This document shows, in pieces, positions 17,032-26,003 of a stretch of 64,000 nt of DNA. Under the pieces are notes generated by a model that was not told the DNA's origin, searched no databases, and saw nothing but the letters and a program-made list of their open reading frames with translations. The position numbers were made by a program, and so were the translations under genes. Source of the DNA: Paenibacillus_Z sp042653205 (GTDB lineage Bacteria; Bacillota; Bacilli; Paenibacillales; Paenibacillaceae); contig NZ_JBHSHY010000001.1 of the NCBI RefSeq assembly GCF_042653205.1, forward strand, positions 310,001-374,000. The letters are read 5' to 3'. The first letter of the stretch is position 1, and each line of letters opens with the position of its first letter.

Positions 17032-17813
17032 CAGGCCCGTTCCTCCCCGGAGCGCATCCAATCGTTCAGCTGGATCAGCCAGGCAGCCGTCGCATCGACA
17101 ATGGCCTGCAGATACGCCTTGCCCTTGGCCGCATCCGCTGCCGCCGGCGTATCGGTATAGCCGTCTACACCGGTGAGCAGCCCATGCTTCCCGACGAAAG
17201 CGCCAGGCGGACCGGCATTGATCCATTGCCGCTGCGGGTGGTCAGGCTGCATCCGGTCCCACTTCATAAGCTCCGGAGCGAGCGCGGCGATGAGCGACGC
17301 TTCGAACCCGCCCGCATGCCCGGGTACCATCCCGGTCTCCCCCGCGTTGAGGGCGCCAAGCGAACTGCGCGACAAGCTCCAATAGGATGCCGATGCCGTC
17401 CAAATATCGTGCCGGACCGCCAAATCCTGCGCTGTCTGCTGCATGATCGGCTCATTGCCGCCGTGTCCGTTCAGGAACGCGATCCGCCGGAACCCGCCGG
17501 CGACAAGGCTGTCTCCAATGTCGGAGAGCATCGACAGATACGTGCTGCTGCTGAAAGACAGCGTCCCGCCGAACGGGAGATGATGCGCCGAGCAGCCGAT
17601 CGTCAGCGTCGGCGTCAAGAGCAGATCGATGGACGCGGAGGCTTGCTCGCAAGCCCGCACGGCGATATGCTCGCAGATCAGACTGTCCGTATAGACCGGC
17701 AGGTGAGGGCCGTGCTGCTCCGTGGCCGCCAGCGGGACGACGGCGATGCAGCCCTCCGAAGCCCGCCGTCTCAGCGCGTCGCGCGTTTCGTGATGATAAT
17801 AGATCGACGTCAT
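17031..17813 (-). CDS. Creatininase-family amidohydrolase
   Basis: A 260-residue metal-dependent amidohydrolase of the creatininase/MftE family. The metal motif LAATEQHGPHLPVYTDS (Glu32, His34, Asp43 as probable ligands) and NGHGGNEP are intact, as is a PGHAGGFEAS segment with the later His and Glu. These enzymes open cyclic or linear amides (creatinine, N-formyl derivatives, mycofactocin precursor). Its ATG overlaps the stop of the SDR gene (ATGA), so a long in-frame extension into that gene is rejected. The product probably hydrolyses an amide in the degraded compound; no mft genes are present, so a mycofactocin role is unlikely. Confidence 0.9.
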   Translation of the reverse strand: MTSIYYHHETRDALRRRASEGCIAVVPLAATEQHGPHLPVYTDSLICEHIAVRACEQASASIDLLLTPTLTIGCSAHHLPFGGTLSFSSSTYLSMLSDIGDSLVAGGFRRIAFLNGHGGNEPIMQQTAQDLAVRHDIWTASASYWSLSRSSLGALNAGETGMVPGHAGGFEASLIAALAPELMKWDRMQPDHPQRQWINAGPPGAFVGKHGLLTGVDGYTDTPAAADAAKGKAYLQAIVDATAAWLIQLNDWMRSGEERA

Positions 17814-18562
17814 AGCGAGAACCCTCCGTCTACGGGAATCAAGGCGCCTGTAATATAGGAAGCGGCGTCGGACAAGAGGAAGGCGGCAAGCTCGGCGACC
17901 TCCTCCGGCGTTCCCGACCTTCCGGCGGGCGTCGCCTGGGCGACCGACGCCCGGAAGGAGACCGGCAGCGCCCGGAGCGCCTCCTCGTCCTTGATGTCGC
18001 CGGGAAGCAGCGCGTTGGCGCGTATGCCTTGGCGTGCGTAATCGGCGGCGATGACCCTCGTCAGCTGATTGACTCCCGCTTTGGCGGCACCGTAAGCCAA
18101 GCATCTCGGCTTCACCTTATGGCTCAGCACCGAGGAGGTGTTCACGATCGATCCGCCTCCGCTTGCGATCATCAGCTCCAGCGCATATTTGTTGACCAGG
18201 AACGTACTGGTCAGCGTCCCGTTCAGCACCCGCTCCCATTCTTCGGCCGATAGCTCGAGTGCAGGCTTCATGATCTGGGTATACGCGTTATGGTATACGC
18301 CGTCGAGGCGCCCGAACCGCTGCATAATCTGCTCCAGCATGAGCCGAACCTCGCTCTCGACGCCCGCATTCGCTTGAATATAGAGCAGCCTGTTCCCGTA
18401 AGCAGCCTCCATCCCGCCTAGACGGGCGGACGCCTCGCCGGGGTCCAGCAGGTCGTTCACCGCTACGGAGGCGCCCCGCTCCAGGAACAGCTTCACCGCC
18501 GCACGTCCCAGCTTGCCGAGCGCGCCGGTTACGAGAATCACTTTTCCTTCTAACGCTGCCAT
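17810..18562 (-). CDS. Short-chain dehydrogenase/reductase (SDR)
   Basis: A 250-residue classical SDR. The cofactor motif is TGALGKLGRA, slightly off the usual TGxxxGxG. The YNAYTQ position replaces the common NNAG, then come the catalytic Ser in VNTSSVLS and Tyr-x3-Lys in YGAAKAG. The C-terminus ends DGGFSL. The YHNAYT in place of NNAG is unusual but the active-site triad is complete. GGAGGG stands 7 bases before the ATG. It likely oxidises a hydroxyl of the carbon source with NAD(P). Confidence 0.92.
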   Translation of the reverse strand: MAALEGKVILVTGALGKLGRAAVKLFLERGASVAVNDLLDPGEASARLGGMEAAYGNRLLYIQANAGVESEVRLMLEQIMQRFGRLDGVYHNAYTQIMKPALELSAEEWERVLNGTLTSTFLVNKYALELMIASGGGSIVNTSSVLSHKVKPRCLAYGAAKAGVNQLTRVIAADYARQGIRANALLPGDIKDEEALRALPVSFRASVAQATPAGRSGTPEEVAELAAFLLSDAASYITGALIPVDGGFSL

Positions 18563-18581
18563 CTCGATCCCTCCAGCGCAG

Positions 18582-19358
18582 CTACGATTGCTGATAATAA
18601 TGAATCAGACTCAGCTTGTTGGCCCCTTCTGTCACCAGCTCTTTCATCTGCTTCCAAACGGTCTCGTTCCACCGGGTTGACGGAATGGAGATGCTCATGG
18701 CCGCGATGATATTGCCATCGGCGTTATAGATCGGCGCTGCCGTGCAGTGAATGCCCAATATCGCCTCTCCGCGGCTGTAAGCGATCCCTTCCTGCCGAAT
18801 CACCGCCAGCTGCTCCAGCAAGTTCGGGAGGCTTTCCAGCGTATTCTCGGTCAGCACGCCCAGATGGGATTCGGGGTACATCGCCTTCACTTCTTCGTCG
18901 TCCAGTCCGCTGAGCAGCATTTTGCCCATCGCCGTCGAATGCAGCGGCAGCTGCATCCCTAGATGGGAGACGAGCCGAACCGCCTGCGTGCTCTGTTTCT
19001 CGGCGATGTACAGAATGTTGCTCCCGCTGCGGATGGACATGTAGACCGCCTCGTTGATTTCATCGACGATGTGCTGGGCGATCTGCGTGAACTCTGCCGT
19101 CAAGCTTGTATTTTGGGCGTACTTGGCTCCGATTTCGAATATTTTATAGCCGAGCCGGAATGTTTTGCGGGATTCGTCCTTCTCCAGGTAGCCCCGCGAC
19201 TCCAAATTTTGCAAAATCTTGAACACGCTGCTGGTCGGCAGCTCCAGTTGCCGGGAGATCTCCATCAAGTTCATCTCTTTCATCTCGGCGAACAGCTCGA
19301 AGATATCCAGCACCCGATCCGCCGACTTGACGGTCGGATTCGTTTTTTCCGTTGACAT
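18582..19358 (-). CDS. IclR-family transcriptional regulator
   Basis: A 258-residue regulator with an N-terminal winged helix (SADRVLDIFELFAEM, then LELPTSSVFKILQNLESRGYL) and a C-terminal ligand-binding domain with HSTAMGKMLLSG and SRGEAILGIHCTAAPI, the usual effector pocket. It is 258 residues, normal for the family. It lies within the long operon between RidA and the SDR and so probably controls it, responding to a small organic acid. GAGAGG stands about 8 bases before the ATG. Confidence 0.95.
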   Translation of the reverse strand: MSTEKTNPTVKSADRVLDIFELFAEMKEMNLMEISRQLELPTSSVFKILQNLESRGYLEKDESRKTFRLGYKIFEIGAKYAQNTSLTAEFTQIAQHIVDEINEAVYMSIRSGSNILYIAEKQSTQAVRLVSHLGMQLPLHSTAMGKMLLSGLDDEEVKAMYPESHLGVLTENTLESLPNLLEQLAVIRQEGIAYSRGEAILGIHCTAAPIYNADGNIIAAMSISIPSTRWNETVWKQMKELVTEGANKLSLIHYYQQS

Positions 19359-19475
19359 GCAAGCATCCTCTCTTCATTCGAATACTCCGAACCTGGCCGC
19401 GGTCGGATTCGAAGGGCGATACGCCGGCGGCCATGCCATTGCGGCTTGACTCCCGCCGGATCCTTCATCCGCGGC

Positions 19476-19862
19476 CTAGCCCGTCGTGGACTCCGATACG
19501 AACGCCGTTGCGTCGATCTCCACCAAAAGATCGAAGTTGAGATCGCAATAGATCGTCGTGCGCGCCGGGAACGGAGGGGTAAAGTACCGCTTGTAGACGT
19601 CGTTGAATTCCGCATACAGGCTGCGATCCTTCAAATAAACGTTCACCTTGACGATGTCGTCCATGCCCAGCTTCCGGTCCGTCAGAATGAGCCGGATGTT
19701 CTCCATCGTCCTTACCGTCTGCGCTTCCAGATCCGACCCGACGACCCGGCCCGTAACGGGATCAAGCCCGCCCTGGCCCGATACGAACACGAACGGTCCC
19801 GCCTGAATCGCCGAGGAGAACGGCAAACTGCCGTTCTCGGGCGTAGCGATCGCCCGCTTCAT
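19476..19862 (-). CDS. RidA-family enamine/imine deaminase
   Basis: A 128-residue YjgF/YER057c/UK114 protein: PFVFVSGQGGLDPVTG, then ENIRLILTDRKLGMDDIVKVNVYL, and the C-terminal ARTTIYCDLNFDLLVEIDATA. The usual catalytic Arg is within FPARTTI. RidA proteins hydrolyse reactive enamines and imines released by PLP enzymes, which fits the aminotransferase-fold gene two places upstream. The start has GGAGGTGAG at ideal spacing. The reading frame continues upstream, but that overlaps the lactonase-like gene and is rejected. Confidence 0.9.
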   Translation of the reverse strand: MKRAIATPENGSLPFSSAIQAGPFVFVSGQGGLDPVTGRVVGSDLEAQTVRTMENIRLILTDRKLGMDDIVKVNVYLKDRSLYAEFNDVYKRYFTPPFPARTTIYCDLNFDLLVEIDATAFVSESTTG

Positions 19863-19870
19863 GATACCGC

Positions 19871-20737
19871 TCACCTCCCTTCGCCTTGCCACAGTGTCCA
19901 GCATCGCCCCGGAATCTCCGTCCGAAAGCACTCGATCGTGCCGGTATCGGCAACGGTCACATAGCATGTACGTCCATCCGGCCCGCCGAACGTAAGATTG
20001 GTGCAGTTACGGCCGTGAAGCTCCACCTTGCGAAGGAGCTCGCCATGCGGCGACACGACGGCAACGACGCCTTCGCCATACCGGGTAACGTAGAGGTTGC
20101 CTGCTTGATCGCACCGCATCCCGTCCAATCCGAAGTCCGGGAATTGAATCAACAGCCGTTTGCTGCTGATGCCGCCGTGCGCATCCAAGTCGTATGACCA
20201 TATCCGCCGTTGAACCGTCTCATTGACATACAGCGTGCGATCATCCGCGCTGACTTCAATGCCGTTGGTCGTGCCCATGTTCGCCTCCAGCAGCGCTGCC
20301 TGCCCCTCCGGTCCGATTCGCCACAGCCTGCCGTTCCCCCGCTTCCAGTCCGGGTCGCTGGCGAACCAGATCTCGCTGCCGGTCACCGCCAGATCGTTCG
20401 GCTGCGTCATCGCCGGCTCTTCGGCGAAGATGCGGATCTCCCGGGTGCGCAGGTCCACTCGGAGCAAGCGGTGATGAACGTAATCGGCAATGATCATCTC
20501 GCCTGCCCGGTTGAAGCGGATGGCATTGCCGACTCCGCCGTCCGGCAATTCCAGGAACACCTCGCATTGCCCGTCCGGCGTCATTTTGCCGATCGTATGC
20601 CGCCTCTCGCAATTCACGGCGTAGACGTTGCCCTCGCGATCGCACGCAGGTCCTTCGATTCCCGCCGTAAACGCGAAGGGCTTCGTCAGTACCCGGCTTT
20701 GGTACAAGGGGGCCGTATCTTCGTTGTGCAGGGTCAT
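19871..20737 (-). CDS. SMP-30/gluconolactonase-like protein
   Basis: A 288-residue six-bladed beta-propeller. The start region IEGPACDREGNVYAVN holds the metal Glu of the family; then AIRFNRAGEMIIADY, TQPNDLAV (the conserved Asn-Asp), TNGIEVSADDRTLYVNET and DGMRCDQAGNLYVTRYGEGVV. These are the calcium/zinc and substrate residues of SMP-30-type lactonases. It would hydrolyse a sugar lactone made by the dehydrogenases of the operon. The ATG at 20737 overlaps the stop of the preceding gene (ATGA), so a longer frame is rejected. Confidence 0.9.
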   Translation of the reverse strand: MTLHNEDTAPLYQSRVLTKPFAFTAGIEGPACDREGNVYAVNCERRHTIGKMTPDGQCEVFLELPDGGVGNAIRFNRAGEMIIADYVHHRLLRVDLRTREIRIFAEEPAMTQPNDLAVTGSEIWFASDPDWKRGNGRLWRIGPEGQAALLEANMGTTNGIEVSADDRTLYVNETVQRRIWSYDLDAHGGISSKRLLIQFPDFGLDGMRCDQAGNLYVTRYGEGVVAVVSPHGELLRKVELHGRNCTNLTFGGPDGRTCYVTVADTGTIECFRTEIPGRCWTLWQGEGR

Positions 20738-22050
20738 CGGATCTCGGCCTTCCGGCTGGACAAGACCCGATGGACCGCCGCCAGCGTCTCGCTCACTTCG
20801 CGCTCGCCATGCGCCGCGGAGAGGTACCACAGACCGTTCGGCCGGACGATCACGCCTTCCTGCAGCATGTACTCGGCGAAGCGGATATAGGCCTGCACGT
20901 CCCGCAGGTTGAAGGTATCGAAGTCCTCTACCTTGTCGCAATCGATGAACATCATATGGAATACCGGCCCCAGCTGATTCACGACGCCTGGTATCCCGTT
21001 CGTTCGAAGCGATTCCCGAATTCCCTCCGCCAGCTCCTCAGTCAAGGCTTCCATCCGTTTCAAAGCATGACTGTCATCCCGGGATAAGATATCGATCACC
21101 GCCAGCCCGGCGGCCATCGACAGGCCGTTGCCGTTCAGCGTGCCGAGGTGGGACACCGTGCCGTCTGCAATCAGCCGCATGATCGCCTGACGTCCGGCGA
21201 CGGCGCTCAGCGGAATCCCGCCGGCAAGCGCTTTGCCGACGGTGACCAGATCCGGCAGGATACCGAACCGTCCGTGCGCGCCGCCAAGCCCGAGACGGAA
21301 GCCGGTAATCACTTCATCCCAGATCAGCACGATTCCCTGCTGCTTCGTGAGCTCGCGCATCCGCTCTAGATAGCCCGCTTTCGGTGCGATGCAGCCGGAA
21401 TTGCACATGACCGGCTCGGTGATGACGGCGGCGATCTCGTGCCCGTTTTCGCGTAGAGCCGCTTCGAGCGCATCCGGGTCGTTCCATGGCAGCAGAATCA
21501 GCTCCTCCAGCGCAACCGCGCTCTGACCGCCGGTTCCCGGCGCAATCGTGCTTTCATCCTCCGCAGACGCATTCAAATCCAAGCTAGGGAACGAAGTGAA
21601 GATCGTATCGGACCAGCCGTGATAATGACCATAAAAGCGTACGATCTTCGAGCGTCCGGTGTACGCCCTGGCCAGCCGCAAGGCGAGCATGACCGCCTCC
21701 GTCCCCGAGCCGCTGAAGGCGACTTGCTCGGCGCAGGGCATGATCTCGGTCAGCCGCTTCGCCAGCTCGATCTCGCCTTCATGCTGAAGGCCGTACGTGC
21801 TGCCCTTCCGCAGCGCGGCCTCGAGATCGCCGTTCAAGTCCGGGTGCGCATGTCCCAGAATGAGCGGTCCGTACGCCAGCAAATAATCAATGTAATGATT
21901 ATTATCGACATCGGTTACGCGAGCGCCGGAAGCGCTCTGCAGGTAGAGCGGAGTCGGCTTCATCGACGCCCGCAAGCTGCTCGCTACCCCTCCCGCCACA
22001 TACTGCTTGGCTTCAAGCAGCCTGTTCTCCGATCCGCCGGTCACGATCAT
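20734..22050 (-). CDS. Class III PLP aminotransferase, glutamate-1-semialdehyde aminomutase-like
   Basis: A 438-residue fold-type-I PLP enzyme. It shows FSGSGTEAVMLALRLARAYTGR, the GHYHGW loop and IWDEVITGFRLGLGGA, with the PLP lysine in TVGKALAGGIPLSAV. These closely match glutamate-1-semialdehyde aminomutase (HemL) and its catabolic paralogues. No other heme genes are nearby and it sits in a sugar/amide operon, so a true HemL role is unlikely; it more likely moves or removes an amino group in the carbon source. GGGGAG precedes the ATG. It overlaps the lactonase-like gene by 4 bases. Confidence 0.88.
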   Translation of the reverse strand: MIVTGGSENRLLEAKQYVAGGVASSLRASMKPTPLYLQSASGARVTDVDNNHYIDYLLAYGPLILGHAHPDLNGDLEAALRKGSTYGLQHEGEIELAKRLTEIMPCAEQVAFSGSGTEAVMLALRLARAYTGRSKIVRFYGHYHGWSDTIFTSFPSLDLNASAEDESTIAPGTGGQSAVALEELILLPWNDPDALEAALRENGHEIAAVITEPVMCNSGCIAPKAGYLERMRELTKQQGIVLIWDEVITGFRLGLGGAHGRFGILPDLVTVGKALAGGIPLSAVAGRQAIMRLIADGTVSHLGTLNGNGLSMAAGLAVIDILSRDDSHALKRMEALTEELAEGIRESLRTNGIPGVVNQLGPVFHMMFIDCDKVEDFDTFNLRDVQAYIRFAEYMLQEGVIVRPNGLWYLSAAHGEREVSETLAAVHRVLSSRKAEIR

Positions 22051-22053
22051 GCC

Positions 22054-23577
22054 TCAATCTCCCCTTTCCTTCTTAGGCCCAGCTCCAACGGGGGCGTTCA
22101 CGCTTGTATTCGCCGGCTCGTCGAAAGGAAACAACGGTCTGGACAACTGTCTGTAGGGCAGCCGGTGCAAGCTTGCGGTGCAGCAGCCTGGCGTATCCGC
22201 CTCAATGACCTGCTTCGCATAGGAGCCGAAGGCCGATCTCCAGGCTACGGCGGATTTGACGACGATGATCCGATACGCATCGGGCTCCAGTCCAAGCGAA
22301 GCGATATGCCCGATATCCCATGGAGGAACCCGCTCCTCCGTCAGTACCAGCGTGACCTGATTGACCGCAACGACCGCCGTACGTCCCATAAAGGCCGGCG
22401 TACCGGTCATATACGGTCCCCGATGCCTGTAAGCCCCGTCGGATAACAAGCGGACCCGGCCTTCGATCGGAACAGGGCTGCCATGCAGCTGATCGCTCTT
22501 CCCGCCGACCCGGCACCGCAGTTCCCCGCCCACGCCGGCTTGACACGCGAGCGCGACAGCTTCCAGGTCGCGGATCACCATCAGCGAAGGGACGTTCTGG
22601 GCAAGCAGCGCGGGAAGCAGATGCGTGCCGTCCGCCGGAGCCCCGCCTCCCACATTGTCCGAGCCTTCCACCACGATGACCGGCCCGGTGTCCGCCCTGG
22701 CCGCTTCCTCGATGGCGGTAACCCCGTCATGTTCGCGGTAGCGGAACTGCTCCCGTCTCGACCAAGCCAGCTGCTTCAGCTCTTCCGCGTATCGCTCGGC
22801 GAGCGCCGCATTCCCATCGGTCGTGACAATGAACGACATGCCCGCATGGGGAATATCGCTGTACGGAAACCCGCCGCAGATCGTCACATTTAGCACCCCG
22901 GGATCCTTCTCCATCCGGAAGGCCGCATCCATCAGCTCCCGCATGGCGCCTTCCGAGGTGACCATCCGCTGCGGCGCAACGAGCATGCGGGGCCGCGCCA
23001 TCGCCATCACAGGCCGGATGTCGCCGCGAATACGGCTGACCAGCAGATGCAGCGCTTCGGCGCCTCTCTCGCAGGCATCGATATGCGGATAGGTGTCGTA
23101 GCCGACGATCATGTCGCACAGTCGAAGCAGGCCCGAATCCAGATTGGCGTGAAGATCAACGGTCACGGCTATGGGGAGCGTCTCGCGAACCCGCGCCCGA
23201 ACGGCGCGAAGCAGCGCTTCCTCCATATCGTCATGCTGCTCGGACACCATGGCACCGTGCAAAATGATCATCAGCCCGTCAATATCCGGGGGGACGGAAG
23301 CCGCCAACGATTGGATCAGCTGCTCCGCCGCCTCTTGGGACACGATGCCGCTCGGGGTAGCGGAGGCGTACACGCCCGGCAGCAGCTGCACTTGTTCCTC
23401 CTGGGACGCATCGATAACGCCGCCCATGGTCGTCTTCGTCCCGGCAAACGCCGTCATGAACGCGTCGCGGCCGGTCGTGCTCGACAAGCGAAACGCATCT
23501 GTGTCCGTTCGTCCCGGCGCGAACGTATTGGTCTCGTGATACAGACCAATGACTCCGATGGATATGGAGTCGGGCAT
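22054..23577 (-). CDS. M81-family metallopeptidase (MlrC-like)
   Basis: About 507 residues. The N-terminal half is the M81 domain with YHETNTFAPG, GLMIILHGAMV and AVTVDLHANLD. The C-terminal half is MlrC-C with VVEGSDNVGGGAPADGTHLL. The His and Asp of HETNTF, HGAMV and DLHANLD are the probable metal ligands. Named for microcystinase C, most members are of unknown catabolic role and hydrolyse linear peptides or amides. It is the first gene of the long operon. The GTG at 23589 has a poor ribosome site; AGGTGAT precedes the ATG at 23577. Confidence 0.9.
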   Translation of the reverse strand: MPDSISIGVIGLYHETNTFAPGRTDTDAFRLSSTTGRDAFMTAFAGTKTTMGGVIDASQEEQVQLLPGVYASATPSGIVSQEAAEQLIQSLAASVPPDIDGLMIILHGAMVSEQHDDMEEALLRAVRARVRETLPIAVTVDLHANLDSGLLRLCDMIVGYDTYPHIDACERGAEALHLLVSRIRGDIRPVMAMARPRMLVAPQRMVTSEGAMRELMDAAFRMEKDPGVLNVTICGGFPYSDIPHAGMSFIVTTDGNAALAERYAEELKQLAWSRREQFRYREHDGVTAIEEAARADTGPVIVVEGSDNVGGGAPADGTHLLPALLAQNVPSLMVIRDLEAVALACQAGVGGELRCRVGGKSDQLHGSPVPIEGRVRLLSDGAYRHRGPYMTGTPAFMGRTAVVAVNQVTLVLTEERVPPWDIGHIASLGLEPDAYRIIVVKSAVAWRSAFGSYAKQVIEADTPGCCTASLHRLPYRQLSRPLFPFDEPANTSVNAPVGAGPKKERGD

Positions 23578-23652
23578 ACGGAAGATCACCTGCCTATCAT
23601 CGAAATAGTCATTAATAGGGAAGACTTAGCCGTCGTGCTAGATTCTGGATTG

Positions 23653-23682
23653 AGTATATCATGGCTACTTAATTTACATCAA
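23653..23682 (-). promoter_or_regulatory. Probable sigma-A promoter of the long catabolic operon
   Basis: On the - strand, TTGATG (23677-23682), an 18-base spacer and TATACT (23653-23658) lie about 75 bases before the first gene. The -35 sits inside an imperfect palindrome, AATTTCTTGATGTAAATT, which could be the IclR-type operator. The regulator link is inference. Confidence 0.6.
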
Positions 23683-23757
23683 GAAATTATTTTTTCATTT
23701 AGAAAGAAAATCGACAGTAACAGAGCCGGTACGAGGCATTCAGGGCTAACATCAAAC

Positions 23758-23788
23758 AACGCGCACCGATTGAGTATCGATGCGCGTT
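23758..23788 (-). terminator. Hairpin terminator after the M20 peptidase pseudogene
   Basis: A 12-bp interrupted stem: AACGCGCA with TGCGCGTT, plus CGAT/ATCG inside, one mismatch. It lies about 80 bases after the pseudogene stop. The - strand tail is GTTTGATGTT, only moderately T-rich; on the + strand a run of six T lies about 13 bases past the stem. Confidence 0.5.
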
Positions 23789-23866
23789 AGCGGCTTAGCT
23801 TTTTTCGGTTGTCTTCTTGGCTGGGCTGCTGCCGATTTCAGCCCTATGCTTTCGAGACCGCATCGA

Positions 23867-25031
23867 TTATTCGGACAGCAGTCCGAATTCAACGATAAAC
23901 TGCAAATAGACCTTGGCCGTCAGTTCAAGTTCATGAATCTCGACATATTCGATGTCAGCATGCGCGCTGCTCTGATCTGGCCCGTGGCATAGCGTTGGAA
24001 TCGCAAGATGTTTGGCGAATATCCCTGCATCCGTAACGAGCTTTTTGCCTGCCATCGGCAGCGGGATCGCTCTGACTTTTCGCGCAGCCTCAACCAACGC
24101 AAGGACCGCAGGATGGTTTTTGTCAATCCGATAGCCATCGCGCACCTTCTGAAGCTTGAGCAGGATATCCACCCGATATCGCGATGCGATGTCGTCCAGC
24201 AGTACGCGAAGTTCGCGTTCGACGTCGGCGTACTCCGTCTCCGCCGTATCGTCGAACACCGGACAGTTCGGCCGTTTTCGGGTGTTGATTATAGAACTTT
24301 CCGCTTTGTACGACGCCGATAAAATACGACGCATTCCCAATGTCTTCAATAGGCTCCAGACGCAGCAGCTCATTCCGCGCTTCCAGTTGTCGGATAATTT
24401 CCGACAGCACGCTTATGGGATGCGGGGTGCCCTCGGGTGTGTACAACTGGTGGCTCGGTTCCCCGGTCCGTCTCTCCACGATATCGAACGTGGCGGAACC
24501 GAACTGGGCAATGGTGCAATCCCGAGTCGCCCCTTCCATAACAACGGCGGCATCCGCCTGAAGGTTGACGTTCTCGACCAAGGCGTACAAGTCTTCCCCG
24601 CGTCCTCCCGGGCTTTCATGCAGGCTGTTGGCAACGATCATCAGCCGGCCTTTCAGCCTGGCTTTGCTGTCCCGTATCGCTCTGATGACCTCGACAATAC
24701 ATGCAAGCGATCCTTTCATATCGTTGGCGCCTCTTCCGTATACGCGGCCGTTCTCGATGCGTGCAGGTCCGTGAGCCAGGGGGATCGTATCCAGATGCCC
24801 GGTGAATAGAATCGTTTTACCCAGGAGCTCTCCTTCATACACAGCGACAAGCGTCGGATTGTTCGGGAGGAACTCATAGCGGTCCACCCGGCAGCCGGAT
24901 TCGGTAAGCAGCTGCGCGTAATAATTAGCCGCCTCTCGCGAATCGCCGGTAGGGCTTGGGATGTTTACGAGCTGCAAGGTATCGGCAACAATTCGTTCGA
25001 TAGTCACGCATTTCAGGAAAGGCGTCGTCAT
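23867..25031 (-). pseudogene. M20-family peptidase/deacylase, frameshifted
   Basis: The first 260 or so residues (GHLDTIPLAH, GRGANDMKGSLA, HESPGGRGEDL) are a normal ArgE/DapE/CPG2-type zinc hydrolase. Around 24245-24262 the frame is lost, after the point where the family reads GVRRY. The C-terminal domain continues in another frame (TAETEYADVERELRVLLDD to EFGLLSE, ending 23867). Joined, the product would be about 385 residues, normal for the family. A single-base indel explains it. The start has GAGGGGAG upstream. It could be true decay or a sequencing error; neighbouring genes are broken in the same way, which supports either decay or a low-quality stretch. Confidence 0.85.
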
Positions 25032-25052
25032 GGTCAGCTCCCCTCGTGTGCA

Positions 25053-25873
25053 TCAAAAGTCGCCGGCATTCGCCATATGCCCGCCATCGACCAAGAGCGT
25101 CGTGCCCGTAATATAGGAAGCTTCGTCGGAGGCCAGGAACAGGAAGGCATTTGCCGCTTCTTCAATGGTCCCAAGCCGCCTCATGGGCGTACGATTCGTC
25201 AGGACTAAGGCTATGGCGCTGTTCGCTTTCAGTTCACGGTCGAGCGGCGTATCGATAAATCACGGGGCTACCGCATTCACGCGGATTCCGTACGGCGCCA
25301 GCTCCACGGCCATGGATTGCGTAAGCAGCACGACGGCCCCCTTGGACGCATTATAATGGGCTAGCATCGAACTCCCCGCAAGTCCATTTTTGCTGGCCAT
25401 GTTGACGATCGAGCCTGGGATGCGATTCTCCTTCATGCGCTTGCCGATCAGTTGGCTTAGTCGAAACATGGCATTCAGATTAATGTCCATGATGTTCAAC
25501 CACCGTTCGTATGGAATGTCCTCAAAGCGCTCCCGTACGGCAATCCCCGCATTATTGATGAGAATATCAACGCCGCCGAACAGATCCCATGCCTGAGAAG
25601 CGGCCTCCGCAACCTGCTCCGGACGGCCTAAGTCGCAAACCAATGCGGCACCCGCGGCGCATCCCCGATGCTGCGGTCTGCCTCTTGTTGAAGACGACTT
25701 GCCGAATGGGTAAGCTCATCCTGAAGAACATCCACTAAAATGACCGACGCACCTTCGCGAATGAACCGTTCCGCTATCCCGAGACCTATGCCTCTGGCAC
25801 TTCCTGTAATCAATGCCCGCTTGCCGTGCAGTCTATTCAGAACGACCGCCTCCCTTCGAGGTATATTCGCCAC
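25053..25873 (-). pseudogene. SDR oxidoreductase, frameshift plus premature stop
   Basis: Three pieces of one SDR are visible. The N-terminus with TGSARGIGLGIAERF runs in one frame to about 25640-25660. The central part with LINNAGIAV, MASKNGLAG and YNASKGAV runs in another. It ends in a TGA at 25260-25262 exactly where SDRs have the Gly of APGFIDTP (GGA to TGA). After that stop, the same frame continues FIDTPLDREL and ends LLVDGGHMANAGDF with a stop at 25053. The best-spaced start after AGGGAGG would be a CTG, possibly a lost ATG. So at least two lesions, perhaps three, make this a pseudogene unless sequencing is at fault. Confidence 0.88.
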
Positions 25874-26003
25874 CCCCGCCCGATGATCGGAGGCACGAAC
25901 CGTGATCGCCGCGGGGATGTCGTACGGGAGCAGGCTGCAGTCCCCATCACCGGGCAGCCGCCGGCTGCGCTCCCCAGTTTGCCCCCGTCAATTCCCGGCC
26001 TGC

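Noticed and set aside
16108..17160. 350-codon open frame on the + strand
   Set aside because: It is antisense to the unknown protein and creatininase genes, which have motifs and coupled starts.
20734..22050. Assigning hemL to the GSA-aminomutase-like gene
   Set aside because: No other heme genes are near and the context is catabolic, so a gene symbol would mislead.
23867..25031. Programmed frameshift in the M20 peptidase
   Set aside because: No slippery heptamer or stimulating structure is visible, and adjacent genes are broken too, so decay or error is simpler.
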